Shown here: positions 10,039-19,160 of the stretch, one piece after another
Position numbering within the stretch: position 1 is the first letter of the stretch
How the letters are laid out: each line of letters starts with the position of its first letter
Source: Jannaschia pohangensis
Lineage (GTDB): Bacteria > Pseudomonadota > Alphaproteobacteria > Rhodobacterales > Rhodobacteraceae
Length of the DNA: 64,000 nucleotides
Direction of reading: 5' to 3'
Assembly: GCF_900113875.1 (NCBI RefSeq)
Contig: NZ_FORA01000002.1
Coordinates: 186,001-250,000, forward strand
Made by a program: the position numbers and the translations under genes
The notes under the pieces: model-generated
What the model saw: the letters and a program-made list of their open reading frames with translations, nothing else
Database searches by the model: none
Told to the model about the DNA's origin: nothing

Positions 10039-10566
10039 ATGCCGATCCTTATTGCAATTCTTGTCGCCGTCGGCGGTGCAATTCTTTGGTGGGCCCGGTC
10101 CAATCCGCGCGATGCGCTGAGCGTGGCCGATGATGCGATCACGATAGCCCGCAACGCTCCACGCAAGATCGCGTTTCGGCGCCAGACAAAGGGCCATCCC
10201 GTTGACGGAATTGACGATCCGACGTTGGCCATCATTGCCTTGGGCGAGGCGTTCATCGAACTCGAAGACCTGCCCACGCGGGAGGACCGGCAGCGTTTGC
10301 ATGTCCTGGTTCGCCAGATGTGGCGCATGACCGAGGAAGACGCCGAGGAAGCCGAAGCGCTGGCTCGCTGGCTCGTCGGTCAATGCGGCTCACCCTCGTC
10401 GGCCATCGACCGGATCGGACGCAGGCTGGCCAAGATCGACGACGGCACAGCCTGGTCTGAGTTGCAGCCGCTGCTGGCCAGCCTCGGCGAAGACGGGCTG
10501 TCAGAGGGTCAGTCCAGCGCCTTCGACGAGTTGCATCAAAGACTGACCCGGTCGGACAAGCGCTAG
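10039..10566 (+). CDS. hypothetical membrane-anchored protein, 175 aa
   Basis: One N-terminal membrane helix (residues 2-18, [18 protein letters not shown]) is followed by a cytoplasmic helical domain of about 150 residues, with acidic segments such as [18 protein letters not shown]. The helical part is reminiscent of TerB/DnaJ-associated domains but is not close enough to assign. The start is set by GGAGG 6 nt before the ATG. The frame is open for 119 codons further upstream, where it is antisense to accA and not coding. It ends 13 nt from the convergent sensor gene. Confidence 0.7.
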   Translation: MPILIAILVAVGGAILWWARSNPRDALSVADDAITIARNAPRKIAFRRQTKGHPVDGIDDPTLAIIALGEAFIELEDLPTREDRQRLHVLVRQMWRMTEEDAEEAEALARWLVGQCGSPSSAIDRIGRRLAKIDDGTAWSELQPLLASLGEDGLSEGQSSAFDELHQRLTRSDKR

Positions 10567-10579
10567 GGCGCGGCACCAG

Positions 10580-11758
10580 TCAGGTAGATGTCGCCTGAAG
10601 CGCGTCATAGGTTTCGAACAGGTCGCGATGTCGGCCCGAACGCGGTTCCACGCGATGTATCGGCCGTGACGTGACCATGGACTTCGAAAGCCGCTTCGAT
10701 TGCCGTCTCCTGGCAGCGACGGAGATCGGCGCGTTGAAAGCCTCGCGCACCCGATCGAGTTTCGGCATCCTGTCGAAGATCCGCGTGGTGACATCAGCCC
10801 GGACCCGGAGCGCGGGAAGTCCCCGAAGGGGGATCGGCTCGGCCATGACCTTCTGTCGGACCTCCTCAGCGATATCCGTCGCCTTTTCGAGATCGCTTTC
10901 AGCAAAGACCAAAAGAGCGGTCGTTTCGTTCAGACGCCCGGCGATACCGCCGACAGGCAGAGCCCCCACCAGCCGCTCGCGCAGCGTGTCCCAGACAACC
11001 GGCTCCACGTCGCTGCCCCAGAAGCGCGCGATCAAGTCGTGATGGCGGACGTCCAGGGTGACCATGACGACTCCGTCCTGCATGTTGCCGACCGAACTCG
11101 ACTGCTCCATGGCCCACCCAAGCGCATCGGGCGGCATGAAACCATCTCCGGCTCCGGCGGTCGCCGTCTCCCGCAGATTGGCTTCGTCACGCAGCTGCTG
11201 ACAGGAATGATCGAACAGATGGGCAAGCAAGGGGATCGTCAGAAGGTTCAGCCCGAAAAGCACTGGTGCCGCCTCTGACAGGAACCAGATCGCCGTCGGC
11301 ATCGGCATGACGAAGGCCGCCGCAAGATGCGAGGACATCATGACGCCGAGAGCTACCAAATCCCTGGTCCGTCGAGGGCGACCAAACGTGAGGCCACGCC
11401 AGATGACGCCTGCACTGCCCGCCAGAAGCATCCCCAAGACGCCGGATATCGCCCCGATCCCGCCGATTTGAAGGCGCGAGGCCGCAGCGACGACAAGGCA
11501 GAGCAGCATCCCGCGCAGGCCCAGAAAGGCCCCGGCAAGGGCGAGCGGCACATTGCGCATGTCGACGATAAGGCCTTCGGCAAGGACGACCGGATCATGC
11601 ATCTGAAAAACAGATACCGTCCCGAAGGCCAGCCCGAGACCCACCACGATCAGAGGCCGCATTCCATACGTGCGGATAGCCCATTGGTATCCGGGTGCCA
11701 GAATCGCGATCAATGCGAGTGACCCGAGAAAATGGACCAGAACGGAGAAGTCAGCCAT
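10580..11758 (-). CDS. membrane sensor: 5TM LytS-like region with degenerate GGDEF-like domain
   Basis: 392 aa. Residues 1-185 form five to six membrane helices resembling the 5TMR-LYT receptor (MRNVPLALAGAFLGLRGML, IGGIGAISGVLGMLLAG). Residues 220-345 resemble a diguanylate cyclase fold, with a VVMVTLDVRHHDLIAR start and an LLVF strand after the catalytic turn. The turn itself reads GRLNET instead of GGDEF, so cyclase activity is not expected. The last 45 residues are basic. It may bind a ligand or partner and signal without making c-di-GMP. The ATG at 11758 follows AGGA by 8 nt. A second ATG lies three codons upstream (11767). Confidence 0.7.
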   Translation of the reverse strand: MADFSVLVHFLGSLALIAILAPGYQWAIRTYGMRPLIVVGLGLAFGTVSVFQMHDPVVLAEGLIVDMRNVPLALAGAFLGLRGMLLCLVVAAASRLQIGGIGAISGVLGMLLAGSAGVIWRGLTFGRPRRTRDLVALGVMMSSHLAAAFVMPMPTAIWFLSEAAPVLFGLNLLTIPLLAHLFDHSCQQLRDEANLRETATAGAGDGFMPPDALGWAMEQSSSVGNMQDGVVMVTLDVRHHDLIARFWGSDVEPVVWDTLRERLVGALPVGGIAGRLNETTALLVFAESDLEKATDIAEEVRQKVMAEPIPLRGLPALRVRADVTTRIFDRMPKLDRVREAFNAPISVAARRRQSKRLSKSMVTSRPIHRVEPRSGRHRDLFETYDALQATST

Positions 11759-11832
11759 GAAAGCCATCCTGCACTTGTGTTCACAACACATCGCAACAGG
11801 ATATGAATGAAGCCTTACCCTTATCTTTCGAG

Positions 11833-12798
11833 TTACGGAGAATTCGCTGCAATCATCTCGGATTGGCGCACCACGACCTCGGCCTGCTTGATGGAGGCGA
11901 TATCGACCAACCGGCCCTTGTAGACCGTGGCCCCCGCGCCGCTGGCCTTGGCGTCTTCCATGGCTGCAAGGATTTCGCGGGCTTCGGCCACCTTGTCCTC
12001 CGAGGGGGTGAAAACCTCGTTCGCGAGCGCGATCTGCTTGGGGTGAATGGCCCATTTACCAACCATCCCCAAAACGGCGGACCGGCGGGCCTGGGCGCGG
12101 AACCCCTCGTCGTCGCTGAAATCACCGAAGGGTCCGTCAACCGGCAGGACACCATGCGTCCGGCAGGCCGCCACGATGGCCGCCTGGGCCCAATGCCAAG
12201 GGTCCGACCAGTGCCGCGCGCCGTCTTGCAGCATGTAATAATCCTCCTGCGTCCCGCCGATCCCCGTGGTCTGCATCCCCATGGAGGCCGCGAAATCCGC
12301 CGCCCCGAGGGACATGGCAACCAATCGCGGCGATGCGGCGGCGATTTCCTCGACGTGGGCGATGCCGGCCGCACTTTCGATGATGACCTCGAAATCGATG
12401 CGGCGGGTCCGGCCCTGGGCCGCCTCGACCGCGGACACCAGGGCATCAACGGCATAGATGTCGGCGGCGCAACCGACCTTGGGGATCATGATCTGGTCCA
12501 GCCGGTCGCCCGCCTGCTCCAGCAGGTCGACCACGTCGCGATACCAATAGGGCGTATCGAGGCCGTTGATCCGCACGGAAAGCACCTTGTTACCCCAGTC
12601 GACGGAGCCGATCGCCTCGATCACGTTGGCGCGGGCGGACTCCTTGTCGGAGGGGGCGACGGAGTCCTCGAGGTCGAGGTTGACGACATCCGCCGCCGAC
12701 GCCGCCATCTTGGCGAAAAGCTTCGTGTTGGACCCCGGGCCGAACAGCTGACACCGATTCGGACGGGCGGCAGGTGCAGGTTGCAGGCGGAAGGACAT
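11833..12798 (-). CDS. mcl1: L-malyl-CoA/beta-methylmalyl-CoA lyase
   Basis: 321 aa, HpcH/HpaI aldolase-citrate lyase superfamily. It begins MSFRLQPAPAARPNRCQLFGPG, a very typical Mcl1 N-terminus. It carries the acidic loop NLDLEDSVAPSDK, the VRING phosphate/CoA segment and the Mg2+-binding EVIIESAAGIAHVEE. In Rhodobacteraceae, Mcl1 cleaves L-malyl-CoA to acetyl-CoA and glyoxylate, and beta-methylmalyl-CoA to propionyl-CoA and glyoxylate, in the ethylmalonyl-CoA pathway. GGAG lies 7 nt before the ATG, inside an inverted repeat that could hide it. It appears to be a single gene. Confidence 0.93.
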   Translation of the reverse strand: MSFRLQPAPAARPNRCQLFGPGSNTKLFAKMAASAADVVNLDLEDSVAPSDKESARANVIEAIGSVDWGNKVLSVRINGLDTPYWYRDVVDLLEQAGDRLDQIMIPKVGCAADIYAVDALVSAVEAAQGRTRRIDFEVIIESAAGIAHVEEIAAASPRLVAMSLGAADFAASMGMQTTGIGGTQEDYYMLQDGARHWSDPWHWAQAAIVAACRTHGVLPVDGPFGDFSDDEGFRAQARRSAVLGMVGKWAIHPKQIALANEVFTPSEDKVAEAREILAAMEDAKASGAGATVYKGRLVDIASIKQAEVVVRQSEMIAANSP

Positions 12799-12804
12799 GG
12801 CAAA

Positions 12805-12844
12805 GCTCCGGGTAACTTAATTTCTATTTGCGCTTCCCCGGAGC
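12805..12844 (-). promoter_or_regulatory. inverted repeat covering the mcl1 ribosome-binding site
   Basis: The 8-bp arms GCTCCGGG (12805-12812) and CCCGGAGC (12837-12844) are exact reverse complements. In the mcl1 transcript the downstream arm contains the GGAG Shine-Dalgarno, so a stem here would mask ribosome entry. A 24-nt A/T-rich loop separates the arms. The function is inferred. Confidence 0.4.
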
Positions 12845-12852
12845 TATATTCT

Positions 12853-12884
12853 GTCGCAGCATAACGCAAGCGCTGCGACGCAGC
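12853..12884. promoter_or_regulatory. clustered GTCGCAGC / GCTGCGAC inverted repeats upstream of mcl1
   Basis: GTCGCAGC at 12853-12860 pairs with GCTGCGAC at 12872-12879. The second copy is also half of a palindrome, GCTGCGACGCAGC (12872-12884). The cluster lies 55-86 bp before the mcl1 start and abuts the 3' end of the exchanger gene at 12888. The layout suits an operator or a terminator-like hairpin. There is no T-run, so an operator is more likely. Confidence 0.35.
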
Positions 12885-12887
12885 ATG

Positions 12888-13793
12888 TCAGAAGACGGCC
12901 CAGAGGTAGAGGCCATAGAGGACCAGCAGAGCAGCCCCCGCCCATCGTCCGATGCGCCCGCCGAAGGCCACCACGAGCATGGCGACAACGGCCGCCGCCA
13001 TGACCGGAAGGTCGACCTGCGCGAAACGCGGCGCAGCGGCGAGCGGCGCATAGACGGCCGTCGTCCCGAGGATGAACAGCAGGTTGAAAACATTCGATCC
13101 GAGGACGTTGCCGAGCGCGAGATCACTGCGTCCGCGTCGGGCCGCCATGACACTGGTCGCGAGTTCCGGCAGCGACGTGCCGACGGCGACGACGGTTAGT
13201 CCGATGACGGCCTCGCTGATACCGAAAGCGCGCGCGAGGCCGGTTCCGCCCCGGACCAGCAGATCCGCCCCGAGCATCAGGGCCGCCAGCCCGACACCCG
13301 CCAGTGCAAGCGCCCGACCGAGCGGCAGAGCCTGATCCACGGCTTCATCGTCGCCGCCTTCCCGGATTTGCCAGACCATCCACGCGGCGAACACGGCCAG
13401 GAAGACCGCACCACCGAAGCGGCCAAGGCCCGCAGCCACGCCAAGCCAGAGCGCCCCGGCCAGGGTCACCGCAAGAAGGACAAGACCGTCACGCCGCCAG
13501 ACGGCCCGCGGAACGGCAATGGGCGCGATCACGGCCGCAACACCCAGGATAAGAAGGATATTGGCAATGTTGGACCCGACGACGTTCCCGAGTGCCAGGT
13601 CGGGCGCGCCGACATGGGCAGCCCGCAGCGAGGTCAGCAACTCGGGCGCAGAGGTGCCCATGCCGACCAGCGTCACGCCGATCACCAACGGCGACAAGCC
13701 CAGACGGGCGGCCACCGCAACGGCTCCGGAGACCAGCCAGCCGCCCCCCATCAGCAGCAGGAGCAACCCCGCCGCTACGAATGCGAAATCCAT
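12888..13793 (-). CDS. calcium/sodium antiporter (CaCA family, YrbG-like)
   Basis: 301 aa with about ten membrane helices in two inverted halves. Each half has an alpha-repeat: GMGTSAPELLTSL with GSNIANILLILG (about residues 45-80), and AVGTSLPELATSV with GSNVFNLLFILG (about 200-250). These supply the acidic ion-binding residues that exchange Ca2+ for Na+ across the inner membrane. The length is typical for the bacterial K+-independent branch. Start ATG at 13793 with GAGGG upstream. Confidence 0.92.
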   Translation of the reverse strand: MDFAFVAAGLLLLLMGGGWLVSGAVAVAARLGLSPLVIGVTLVGMGTSAPELLTSLRAAHVGAPDLALGNVVGSNIANILLILGVAAVIAPIAVPRAVWRRDGLVLLAVTLAGALWLGVAAGLGRFGGAVFLAVFAAWMVWQIREGGDDEAVDQALPLGRALALAGVGLAALMLGADLLVRGGTGLARAFGISEAVIGLTVVAVGTSLPELATSVMAARRGRSDLALGNVLGSNVFNLLFILGTTAVYAPLAAAPRFAQVDLPVMAAAVVAMLVVAFGGRIGRWAGAALLVLYGLYLWAVF

Positions 13794-13807
13794 GAAAAAA
13801 CTGCCCT

Positions 13808-13853
13808 CGGCACCCGGATACGATCTGGCATCGGACAGGTGCCGACCGATGCC
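13808..13853. other. nested inverted repeats between tlpA-like gene and exchanger
   Basis: Two perfect inverted repeats interlock here: CGGCACC/GGTGCCG (13808-13814, 13838-13844) and GGCATCGG/CCGATGCC (13827-13834, 13846-13853). They lie downstream of the minus-strand thioredoxin gene and upstream of the minus-strand exchanger, so alternative hairpins could act as a terminator or attenuator. No U-run follows directly. Confidence 0.3.
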
Positions 13854-13919
13854 AATGTCACATCAGAAGGGACCGGAGAGGTTGCAAGGGGAGCCGGTCA
13901 CGGGCGCGAAATATTTCCG

Positions 13920-14462
13920 TCACTCGGCAAGAAGGGACCGAAAGACGGCCATGGCCTCGGGGGCGGCCCAGTCGGCTTCGCCCCGGAATTGCGCCAGCAC
14001 CCGACCGTCGCGCCCCAGAACGAAGGTATGCGGCAGGCCCTGCACTCCAAGGGCGCGCGCCATCTCGGAACGCGGGTCCAGATGCAGCGGCAACGTGGTC
14101 ACCCCCGTCTCGTCCCAGAACCGCCGCATCGCCGTGGGGTTGTGGCGCCCGAAAGCCATCGTGACCACCTCGAGCCCCTCGGGTTGCAACTCGTCCTGCA
14201 ACGCCTGCAACGACGGCATCTCGGCGCGGCAAGGGGCGCACCAGGTGGCCCAGAAATTCAGGACAACGACCTTGCCCGCGTAATCCGACAGATCCCCGAC
14301 CGACCCGTCGTCACGCAGATAGGCCGTGATCGCAGGGGGATAGGGGGCGGACACCTCGAGCCGGGCCATGTCCCCGACCAGGAGCGACTCGTCGACCGCG
14401 AAGGCAGGGGTGGCGAGTGCGAGGAGCAGGCCGTATAGCCCGAGGGCAATTTTCCGCAGCAT
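13920..14462 (-). CDS. TlpA-family thioredoxin, periplasmic
   Basis: 180 aa. A signal peptide ([22 protein letters not shown]) precedes an AhpC/TSA-type thioredoxin fold. The redox motif is WCAPC within [17 protein letters not shown], and the cis-Pro is in GLPHTFVL. TlpA-like proteins keep periplasmic thiols reduced, for example during cytochrome c or copper-site assembly. The ATG at 14462 gives the cleaner signal peptide and has GGAA upstream. An alternative ATG at 14474 would overlap the argH start codon on the other strand. Confidence 0.88.
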   Translation of the reverse strand: MLRKIALGLYGLLLALATPAFAVDESLLVGDMARLEVSAPYPPAITAYLRDDGSVGDLSDYAGKVVVLNFWATWCAPCRAEMPSLQALQDELQPEGLEVVTMAFGRHNPTAMRRFWDETGVTTLPLHLDPRSEMARALGVQGLPHTFVLGRDGRVLAQFRGEADWAAPEAMAVFRSLLAE

Positions 14463-14472
14463 GAGGCGTTCC

Positions 14473-15873
14473 ATGTCAAAGTCGTCCGAGTCGAGCTCAA
14501 ACAAGATGTGGGGCGGCCGTTTCGCGACGGGCCCCGATGCGATCATGGAAGCCATCAACGCCTCCATCGGCTTCGACCGACGCATGGCGCGCCAAGACAT
14601 CGAAGGCAGCCGGGCCCATGCCGCGATGCTGGCCGCGCAGGGTATCGTGACCGATACCGATGCCGAGGCGATCCGGGAAGGCCTCCTCACGGTCTTGTCA
14701 GAAATCGAGGCGGGAGACTTCGCGTGGTCCGCCGCCCTTGAAGACATCCACATGAACGTCGAGGCCCGCCTGACCGAGATCGTGGGCCCTGCCGCAGGTC
14801 GTCTGCACACCGCGCGGTCGCGCAACGATCAGGTCGCGCTCGATTTCCGGATGTGGGTGCGCGACCAATGCGACGCCGCCATCGACGCCCTGCCGCGTCT
14901 GATGTCGGCCTTAGTCGCGCAGGCGGACGCCGGGGCCGATTGGGTGATGCCCGGCTTCACCCATTTGCAGACCGCGCAGCCGGTCACATGGGGTCATCAC
15001 ATGCTGGCCTATACCGAGATGTTCGCCCGTGACCTGGGCCGCTTCCGCGATGCGCGCAGCCGGATGAACGAATCCCCCCTTGGGGCCGCCGCTCTGGCGG
15101 GCACGTCCTTTCCCATCGACCGAGAGATGACGGCCAAGGCGCTCGGCTTCGACCGTCCTGCCGCCAATTCGCTGGATGCGGTATCGGACCGGGATTTCGC
15201 GCTGGAGTTCCTGTCGGCCGCGTCGATCTGCGCAATGCACCTGAGCCGCCTTGCCGAAGAGCTGGTGATCTGGTCCTCGGCCCAGTTCCGCTTCGTACGC
15301 CTCTCTGACCGCTGGTCGACCGGGTCCAGCATCATGCCGCAAAAGCGCAACCCCGATGCCGCCGAACTGCTGCGCGCCAAGATCGGGCGCATTTTCGGGG
15401 CGCAGACGGCCCTGTTGATGGTGATGAAAGGCCTGCCGCTGACCTATTCGAAGGACATGCAGGAGGACAAGGAACAGACGTTCGACGCCGCCGACTCGCT
15501 CATGCTTGCCCTGGCCGCGATGACGGGGATGGTGGGCGACATGACCGCCCAGACCGACGATCTGGAGGCGGCGGCCTCCAGCGGTTTTTCGACGGCGACG
15601 GATCTGGCTGACTGGCTGGTGCGCGAACTGGGCCTGCCCTTCCGCGAGGCGCATCACGTCACTGGATCGCTGGTGAAACTGGCCGAGGATGCGGGGATCG
15701 ACCTGCCCGATCTGACGCTGGAGCAGATGCGGATTGTGCACCCCGGGATCACGGGGGCTGTCTTTGACGTGCTTGGTGTGCATAATTCGGTGGCGTCCCG
15801 CACATCCTTTGGCGGGACGGCCCCGGCCAACGTGCGCGCGCAAGTCGCCCTGTGGAAAGAGAGACTGGCATGA
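14473..15873 (+). CDS. argH: argininosuccinate lyase
   Basis: 466 aa, the normal length. It cleaves argininosuccinate to arginine and fumarate, the last step of arginine synthesis. The fumarase/aspartase superfamily signature [10 protein letters not shown] is at residues 284-293. The substrate segments [16 protein letters not shown] and THLQTAQP are present. The start is set from family N-termini. It overlaps the alternative start of the divergent thioredoxin gene, leaving no spacer, so the argH promoter must lie within that gene. The stop overlaps the following mini-lipoprotein start (ATGA). Confidence 0.96.
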   Translation: MSKSSESSSNKMWGGRFATGPDAIMEAINASIGFDRRMARQDIEGSRAHAAMLAAQGIVTDTDAEAIREGLLTVLSEIEAGDFAWSAALEDIHMNVEARLTEIVGPAAGRLHTARSRNDQVALDFRMWVRDQCDAAIDALPRLMSALVAQADAGADWVMPGFTHLQTAQPVTWGHHMLAYTEMFARDLGRFRDARSRMNESPLGAAALAGTSFPIDREMTAKALGFDRPAANSLDAVSDRDFALEFLSAASICAMHLSRLAEELVIWSSAQFRFVRLSDRWSTGSSIMPQKRNPDAAELLRAKIGRIFGAQTALLMVMKGLPLTYSKDMQEDKEQTFDAADSLMLALAAMTGMVGDMTAQTDDLEAAASSGFSTATDLADWLVRELGLPFREAHHVTGSLVKLAEDAGIDLPDLTLEQMRIVHPGITGAVFDVLGVHNSVASRTSFGGTAPANVRAQVALWKERLA

Positions 15874-16028
15874 CCCGAACGATCCTTCTGCCCCTTACGC
15901 TTGTCGCGCTGCTGAGCGCCTGCGGCGTGGATGGTGAGCCCGTGCCCCCGTCCGAGGCGCGACAGCAGACCGGACTGAGCGTGTCGGGTACCGTCGAAGT
16001 CGGGGTATCGCGTCGCATCCAGCGCTGA
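15870..16028 (+). CDS. small lipoprotein, 52 aa
   Basis: The reading frame starts at the ATG that overlaps the argH stop (ATGA). It encodes a signal peptide with lipobox LLSAC (Cys at about 18) and a 34-residue mature peptide ending SRRIQR. A tiny lipoprotein directly after argH is, from memory, a recurring arrangement in Rhodobacteraceae, often followed there by lysA. Here greA follows 91 bp later. The function is unknown. Confidence 0.72.
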   Translation: MTRTILLPLTLVALLSACGVDGEPVPPSEARQQTGLSVSGTVEVGVSRRIQR

Positions 16029-16119
16029 TCGGTCGGCGGGCGTTGCGCCCGCAGGGGACGCCCCATAAAGTCACGAAATCGCGAGCAGCGGGGCCGATGC
16101 GTCCCGGCAGGAGAGAACC

Positions 16120-16590
16120 ATGGAAAAGTTTCCCATGACACCCCGGGGCATCGATGCCCTGCAAAAAGAGCTGAAACAGCTCAAGTCGAAGGAGCGCCCC
16201 GAGATCATCGCCGCCATCGCCGAGGCGCGCGAGCATGGCGACCTGTCGGAGAATGCCGAATACCATTCCGCCCGCGAAAAGCATTCCTTCATCGAAGGCC
16301 GCATCAAGGAGCTGGAGGGGCTGATCTCGCTGGCCGAAGTCATCGACCCGTCCAAATTGTCGGGCTCGATCAAGTTCGGCGCCACGGTCACTCTGATCGA
16401 CGAGGATACGGACGAGGAAAAGACCTATCAGATCGTGGGAGAGCAGGAGGCCGATATCGAGAACGGCCTGCTCAACATCAAGTCGCCTCTGGCCCGCGCC
16501 CTGATCGGCAAGGACGAGGGCGACAGCGTCGAGGTCCGGACCCCCGGCGGGACGCGCGCCTACGAAATCGCTGCGGTCGTGTTCAAGTGA
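16120..16590 (+). CDS. greA: transcription elongation factor GreA
   Basis: 156 aa. An N-terminal antiparallel coiled coil (about residues 1-75) carries the acidic tip ([19 protein letters not shown]), which enters the RNA polymerase secondary channel and stimulates cleavage of backtracked RNA. The C-terminal FKBP-like domain ends IAAVVFK. Strong ribosome site AGGAGAGA before the ATG. The next gene begins 13 nt downstream, so the two may be cotranscribed. Confidence 0.97.
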   Translation: MEKFPMTPRGIDALQKELKQLKSKERPEIIAAIAEAREHGDLSENAEYHSAREKHSFIEGRIKELEGLISLAEVIDPSKLSGSIKFGATVTLIDEDTDEEKTYQIVGEQEADIENGLLNIKSPLARALIGKDEGDSVEVRTPGGTRAYEIAAVVFK

Positions 16591-16603
16591 GGACCTGCGT
16601 GCA

Positions 16604-17623
16604 ATGACCGCCAAGTCGCCCCCGACCGCCGCCGAACGGCCGGTTCAGGCGCTGCCGGGCCGGGCGCAGTCCGGTGGCGGGTCGACGTCATTGGTCGAAA
16701 TCGTGGCCCTGGTGCTGAGCCTGGCTTGGCTTGGCCTTGTCGGGTGGTTCTTTCTGACGATGGACGGCGAACAGGCGCGGCTCAGCCGGAACGATCCGCT
16801 TGGCTTCATGATGACGATCCTCGGGGTGTTCCTTCCCGTGGCGCTGATCTGGGTGGCGGCGTCCGCGGCCCGCACCGCGCGCACGATGCGCGAGGAAAGC
16901 GCCCGCCTTCAGGCCGCCATCGACGCCATGCGGCTCAGCTATATCGAGCAGCAGCAGGCGGGCACCGCCTCGCTCCGGCAGGTCGTCGAGGAGCGGATCG
17001 AACAGGTGCACCGCGCCCAGGCCGTTCTCGGGGCCGAGGTCGCCGCACTGAACAAGCCCACGATCGAGCCTGTGCTGCGCACACCGCCCCGCGCCAACCC
17101 GACGCCCGAGCGTCAGCCGACCCTGCAACTGGGCCCCGAACCCGAGATCGCGCCGCTGGCCGCCGAAGACTTCATCCGCGCCCTCAACTTCCCCGAAAAC
17201 GAGCGCGACAACGAAGGTTTCCGCGTCCTGCGCGCCGCCCTCAAACACCGGCCCACATCGCAACTGGTCAGCGCATCCCAGGACCTGCTGACCCTGATGG
17301 CGCAGGACGGCATTTATATGGATGACCTGACCGTGCACCGCGCTGACCCGGTGCTCTGGCGCGCCTTTGCCGCGGGCACCCACGGGGCCGAAGTCGCCGC
17401 CCTCGGGGGTATCCGCGACCGGTCCAGCCTGGCCCTGACGGCGGGCCGCATGAAGGACGATTCGGTGTTCCGCGATGCCGTCCACCACTTCCTGCGCACC
17501 TTCGACCGGGTTTTTGCCGACTTCGCCGAAACGGCCACCGATACCGAGATCATGCAATTCGCCAACACCCGCACGGCACGGGCCTTCATGCTGAGCGCAC
17601 GGGTCGCCGGAACCTTCGACTGA
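16604..17623 (+). CDS. hypothetical membrane protein, 339 aa
   Basis: There are two membrane helices (about residues 30-50 and 67-90), then a helical/coiled segment (TARTMREESARLQAAIDAMR), a Pro-rich linker (about 150-180) and a soluble C-terminal domain of about 150 residues. The C-terminal domain has no recognised family. The ATG follows AGGACCTGCGTGCA after greA, giving a probable greA operon partner. The domain layout suggests an inner-membrane anchored scaffold, but no function is assigned. Confidence 0.72.
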   Translation: MTAKSPPTAAERPVQALPGRAQSGGGSTSLVEIVALVLSLAWLGLVGWFFLTMDGEQARLSRNDPLGFMMTILGVFLPVALIWVAASAARTARTMREESARLQAAIDAMRLSYIEQQQAGTASLRQVVEERIEQVHRAQAVLGAEVAALNKPTIEPVLRTPPRANPTPERQPTLQLGPEPEIAPLAAEDFIRALNFPENERDNEGFRVLRAALKHRPTSQLVSASQDLLTLMAQDGIYMDDLTVHRADPVLWRAFAAGTHGAEVAALGGIRDRSSLALTAGRMKDDSVFRDAVHHFLRTFDRVFADFAETATDTEIMQFANTRTARAFMLSARVAGTFD

Positions 17624-17725
17624 GCGACGCGCGGTTCGTCAGAGCGCAGAGACTGCGCGCGCATTGGGATTTTATGCGCCCGTCCGCACAGATATGCATC
17701 CTCCCCGACGGCATAGGAGGCCCCC

Positions 17726-18730
17726 ATGGGACAGCTCATCGACGGCACGTGGCACGATACCTGGTACGATACCAACTCGACCGGCGGGAAATTCGTGCGC
17801 TCCACGGCGGGTTTCCGCAACTGGGTCACCTCGGACGGACGCGCCGGGCCATCGGGCGAAGACGGCTTCAAGGCCGAGGCGGGTCGCTATCACCTCTATG
17901 TCAGCCTGGCCTGCCCCTGGGCGCATCGGGCCCTGATCTTCCGCAAGCTGAAGGGGCTCGAAGACCTGATCGACATCTCGGTGGTGCATCCCGACATGCT
18001 CTCGGACGGCTGGACGTTCGAGACTGACGACCACGGCGCCACCGGCGACCGCCTGTTCGGCGCGCCGTTCATGCGCGATATCTATACAAGGGCCAAGCCC
18101 GATGTATCGGGCCGAGTGACGGTGCCGGTCCTCTGGGACAAGGAACGCGGGACCATCGTGTCCAACGAAAGCTCCGAAATCATCCGGATGTTCAATTCCG
18201 CCTTCGACGGGCTGACCGGCAACACGCTCGACTTCTACCCCCGGGCGTTGCGGTCCGAAATCGACGAGGTCAACGCCCGCGTCTATTCGGACATCAACAA
18301 CGGCGTCTACAAATCGGGCTTTGCAACGACCCAAGACGCCTATGACGACGCGGTCACGACCCTGTTCCACGCGCTCGACTGGGTCGAGGAGCGCCTTGCT
18401 AGCCGTCGCTACCTGACCGGCAACCGCCTGACCGAAGCCGACTGGCGGCTGTTCACCACCCTGGTGCGGTTCGATCCGGTCTATCACCTGCACTTCAAGT
18501 GCAACCGCAAGCGGCTGATCGATTACCCCAACCTCTGGGCCTATACCCGCGAGCTGTTCCAATACCCGGGCGTCGCCGAGACGGTGGGAATGGCGCATAT
18601 CGTGCGCCACTACCATTTCAGTCACGACAGCATAAACCCACACCGCATCCTGCCGATCAATCCGGTGATCGACTGGCTTGAACCCCACGGTCGCGAGGCG
18701 GTCGGTCAGGCCACGGATGCCGCCGCGTGA
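17726..18730 (+). CDS. glutathionyl-hydroquinone reductase (Xi-class GST)
   Basis: 334 aa, the length of YqjG/ECM4 proteins. The catalytic motif is LACPWAHR with Cys63, and the C-terminal GST helical domain contains LTGNRLTEADWRLFTTLVRFD. These enzymes use glutathione to reduce glutathionyl-hydroquinones, linking to quinone or aromatic detoxification. AGGAGGC is 7 nt before the ATG. The 3' end overlaps the convergent receiver-like gene by 25 nt. Confidence 0.93.
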   Translation: MGQLIDGTWHDTWYDTNSTGGKFVRSTAGFRNWVTSDGRAGPSGEDGFKAEAGRYHLYVSLACPWAHRALIFRKLKGLEDLIDISVVHPDMLSDGWTFETDDHGATGDRLFGAPFMRDIYTRAKPDVSGRVTVPVLWDKERGTIVSNESSEIIRMFNSAFDGLTGNTLDFYPRALRSEIDEVNARVYSDINNGVYKSGFATTQDAYDDAVTTLFHALDWVEERLASRRYLTGNRLTEADWRLFTTLVRFDPVYHLHFKCNRKRLIDYPNLWAYTRELFQYPGVAETVGMAHIVRHYHFSHDSINPHRILPINPVIDWLEPHGREAVGQATDAAA

Positions 18731-19098
18731 TGCACCACGAGGGACGTCAGATCAGCGGCAGACACACGGCCGCTGATCAAGGCATGGGCGTTTCCGACGT
18801 GCCGGAACAAGGTGCCGTCCGTCATCAATTGCCCGCCGCCAAGCAGGATAAGCCGCGCCCCGGGCCTTCGGTAGTTGCAGAAATCGGCAACGGCCAACGG
18901 GCTGCCATCTGTCATGTCGAGGTGGATCACCACGACCAGCGGGTTAATGTCGCAGAGCAGAAGCGCCGCATCATCCTGACTATCAGCATGGTGAAGGGCC
19001 AGCCCCTCACCCGCCAGCAAAGCCAGGAAAACCATTTTTTCAGCCTCATTGGAAAAGCAGGGGCCGACAGTCATTACAATTGGAAATCGATCGTACAA
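18706..19098 (-). CDS. degenerate response-regulator receiver protein
   Basis: 130 aa, the size of a stand-alone CheY-like receiver. Strand and helix pattern and the end ISGRVSAADLTSLV resemble receiver beta5-alpha5, while the conserved positions are altered. The acidic pair after beta1 is missing, the beta3 end reads VVVIHLDMTDG with His at the usual phospho-Asp position, and the beta5 Lys-Pro is replaced. The preferred start is TTG at 19098, because GGAGG lies 8 nt upstream. The ATG at 19074 has no ribosome site. A CtrA-type box lies 63-78 bp upstream. It probably acts as a phosphorylation-independent regulator. Confidence 0.62.
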   Translation of the reverse strand: MYDRFPIVMTVGPCFSNEAEKMVFLALLAGEGLALHHADSQDDAALLLCDINPLVVVIHLDMTDGSPLAVADFCNYRRPGARLILLGGGQLMTDGTLFRHVGNAHALISGRVSAADLTSLVVHHAAASVA

Positions 19099-19160
19099 TA
19101 GAGGATCCTCCGGGTCGCAAGGCTTGAAAGTTCCGTAACGTCAACCTGCCCTCGACTGGA

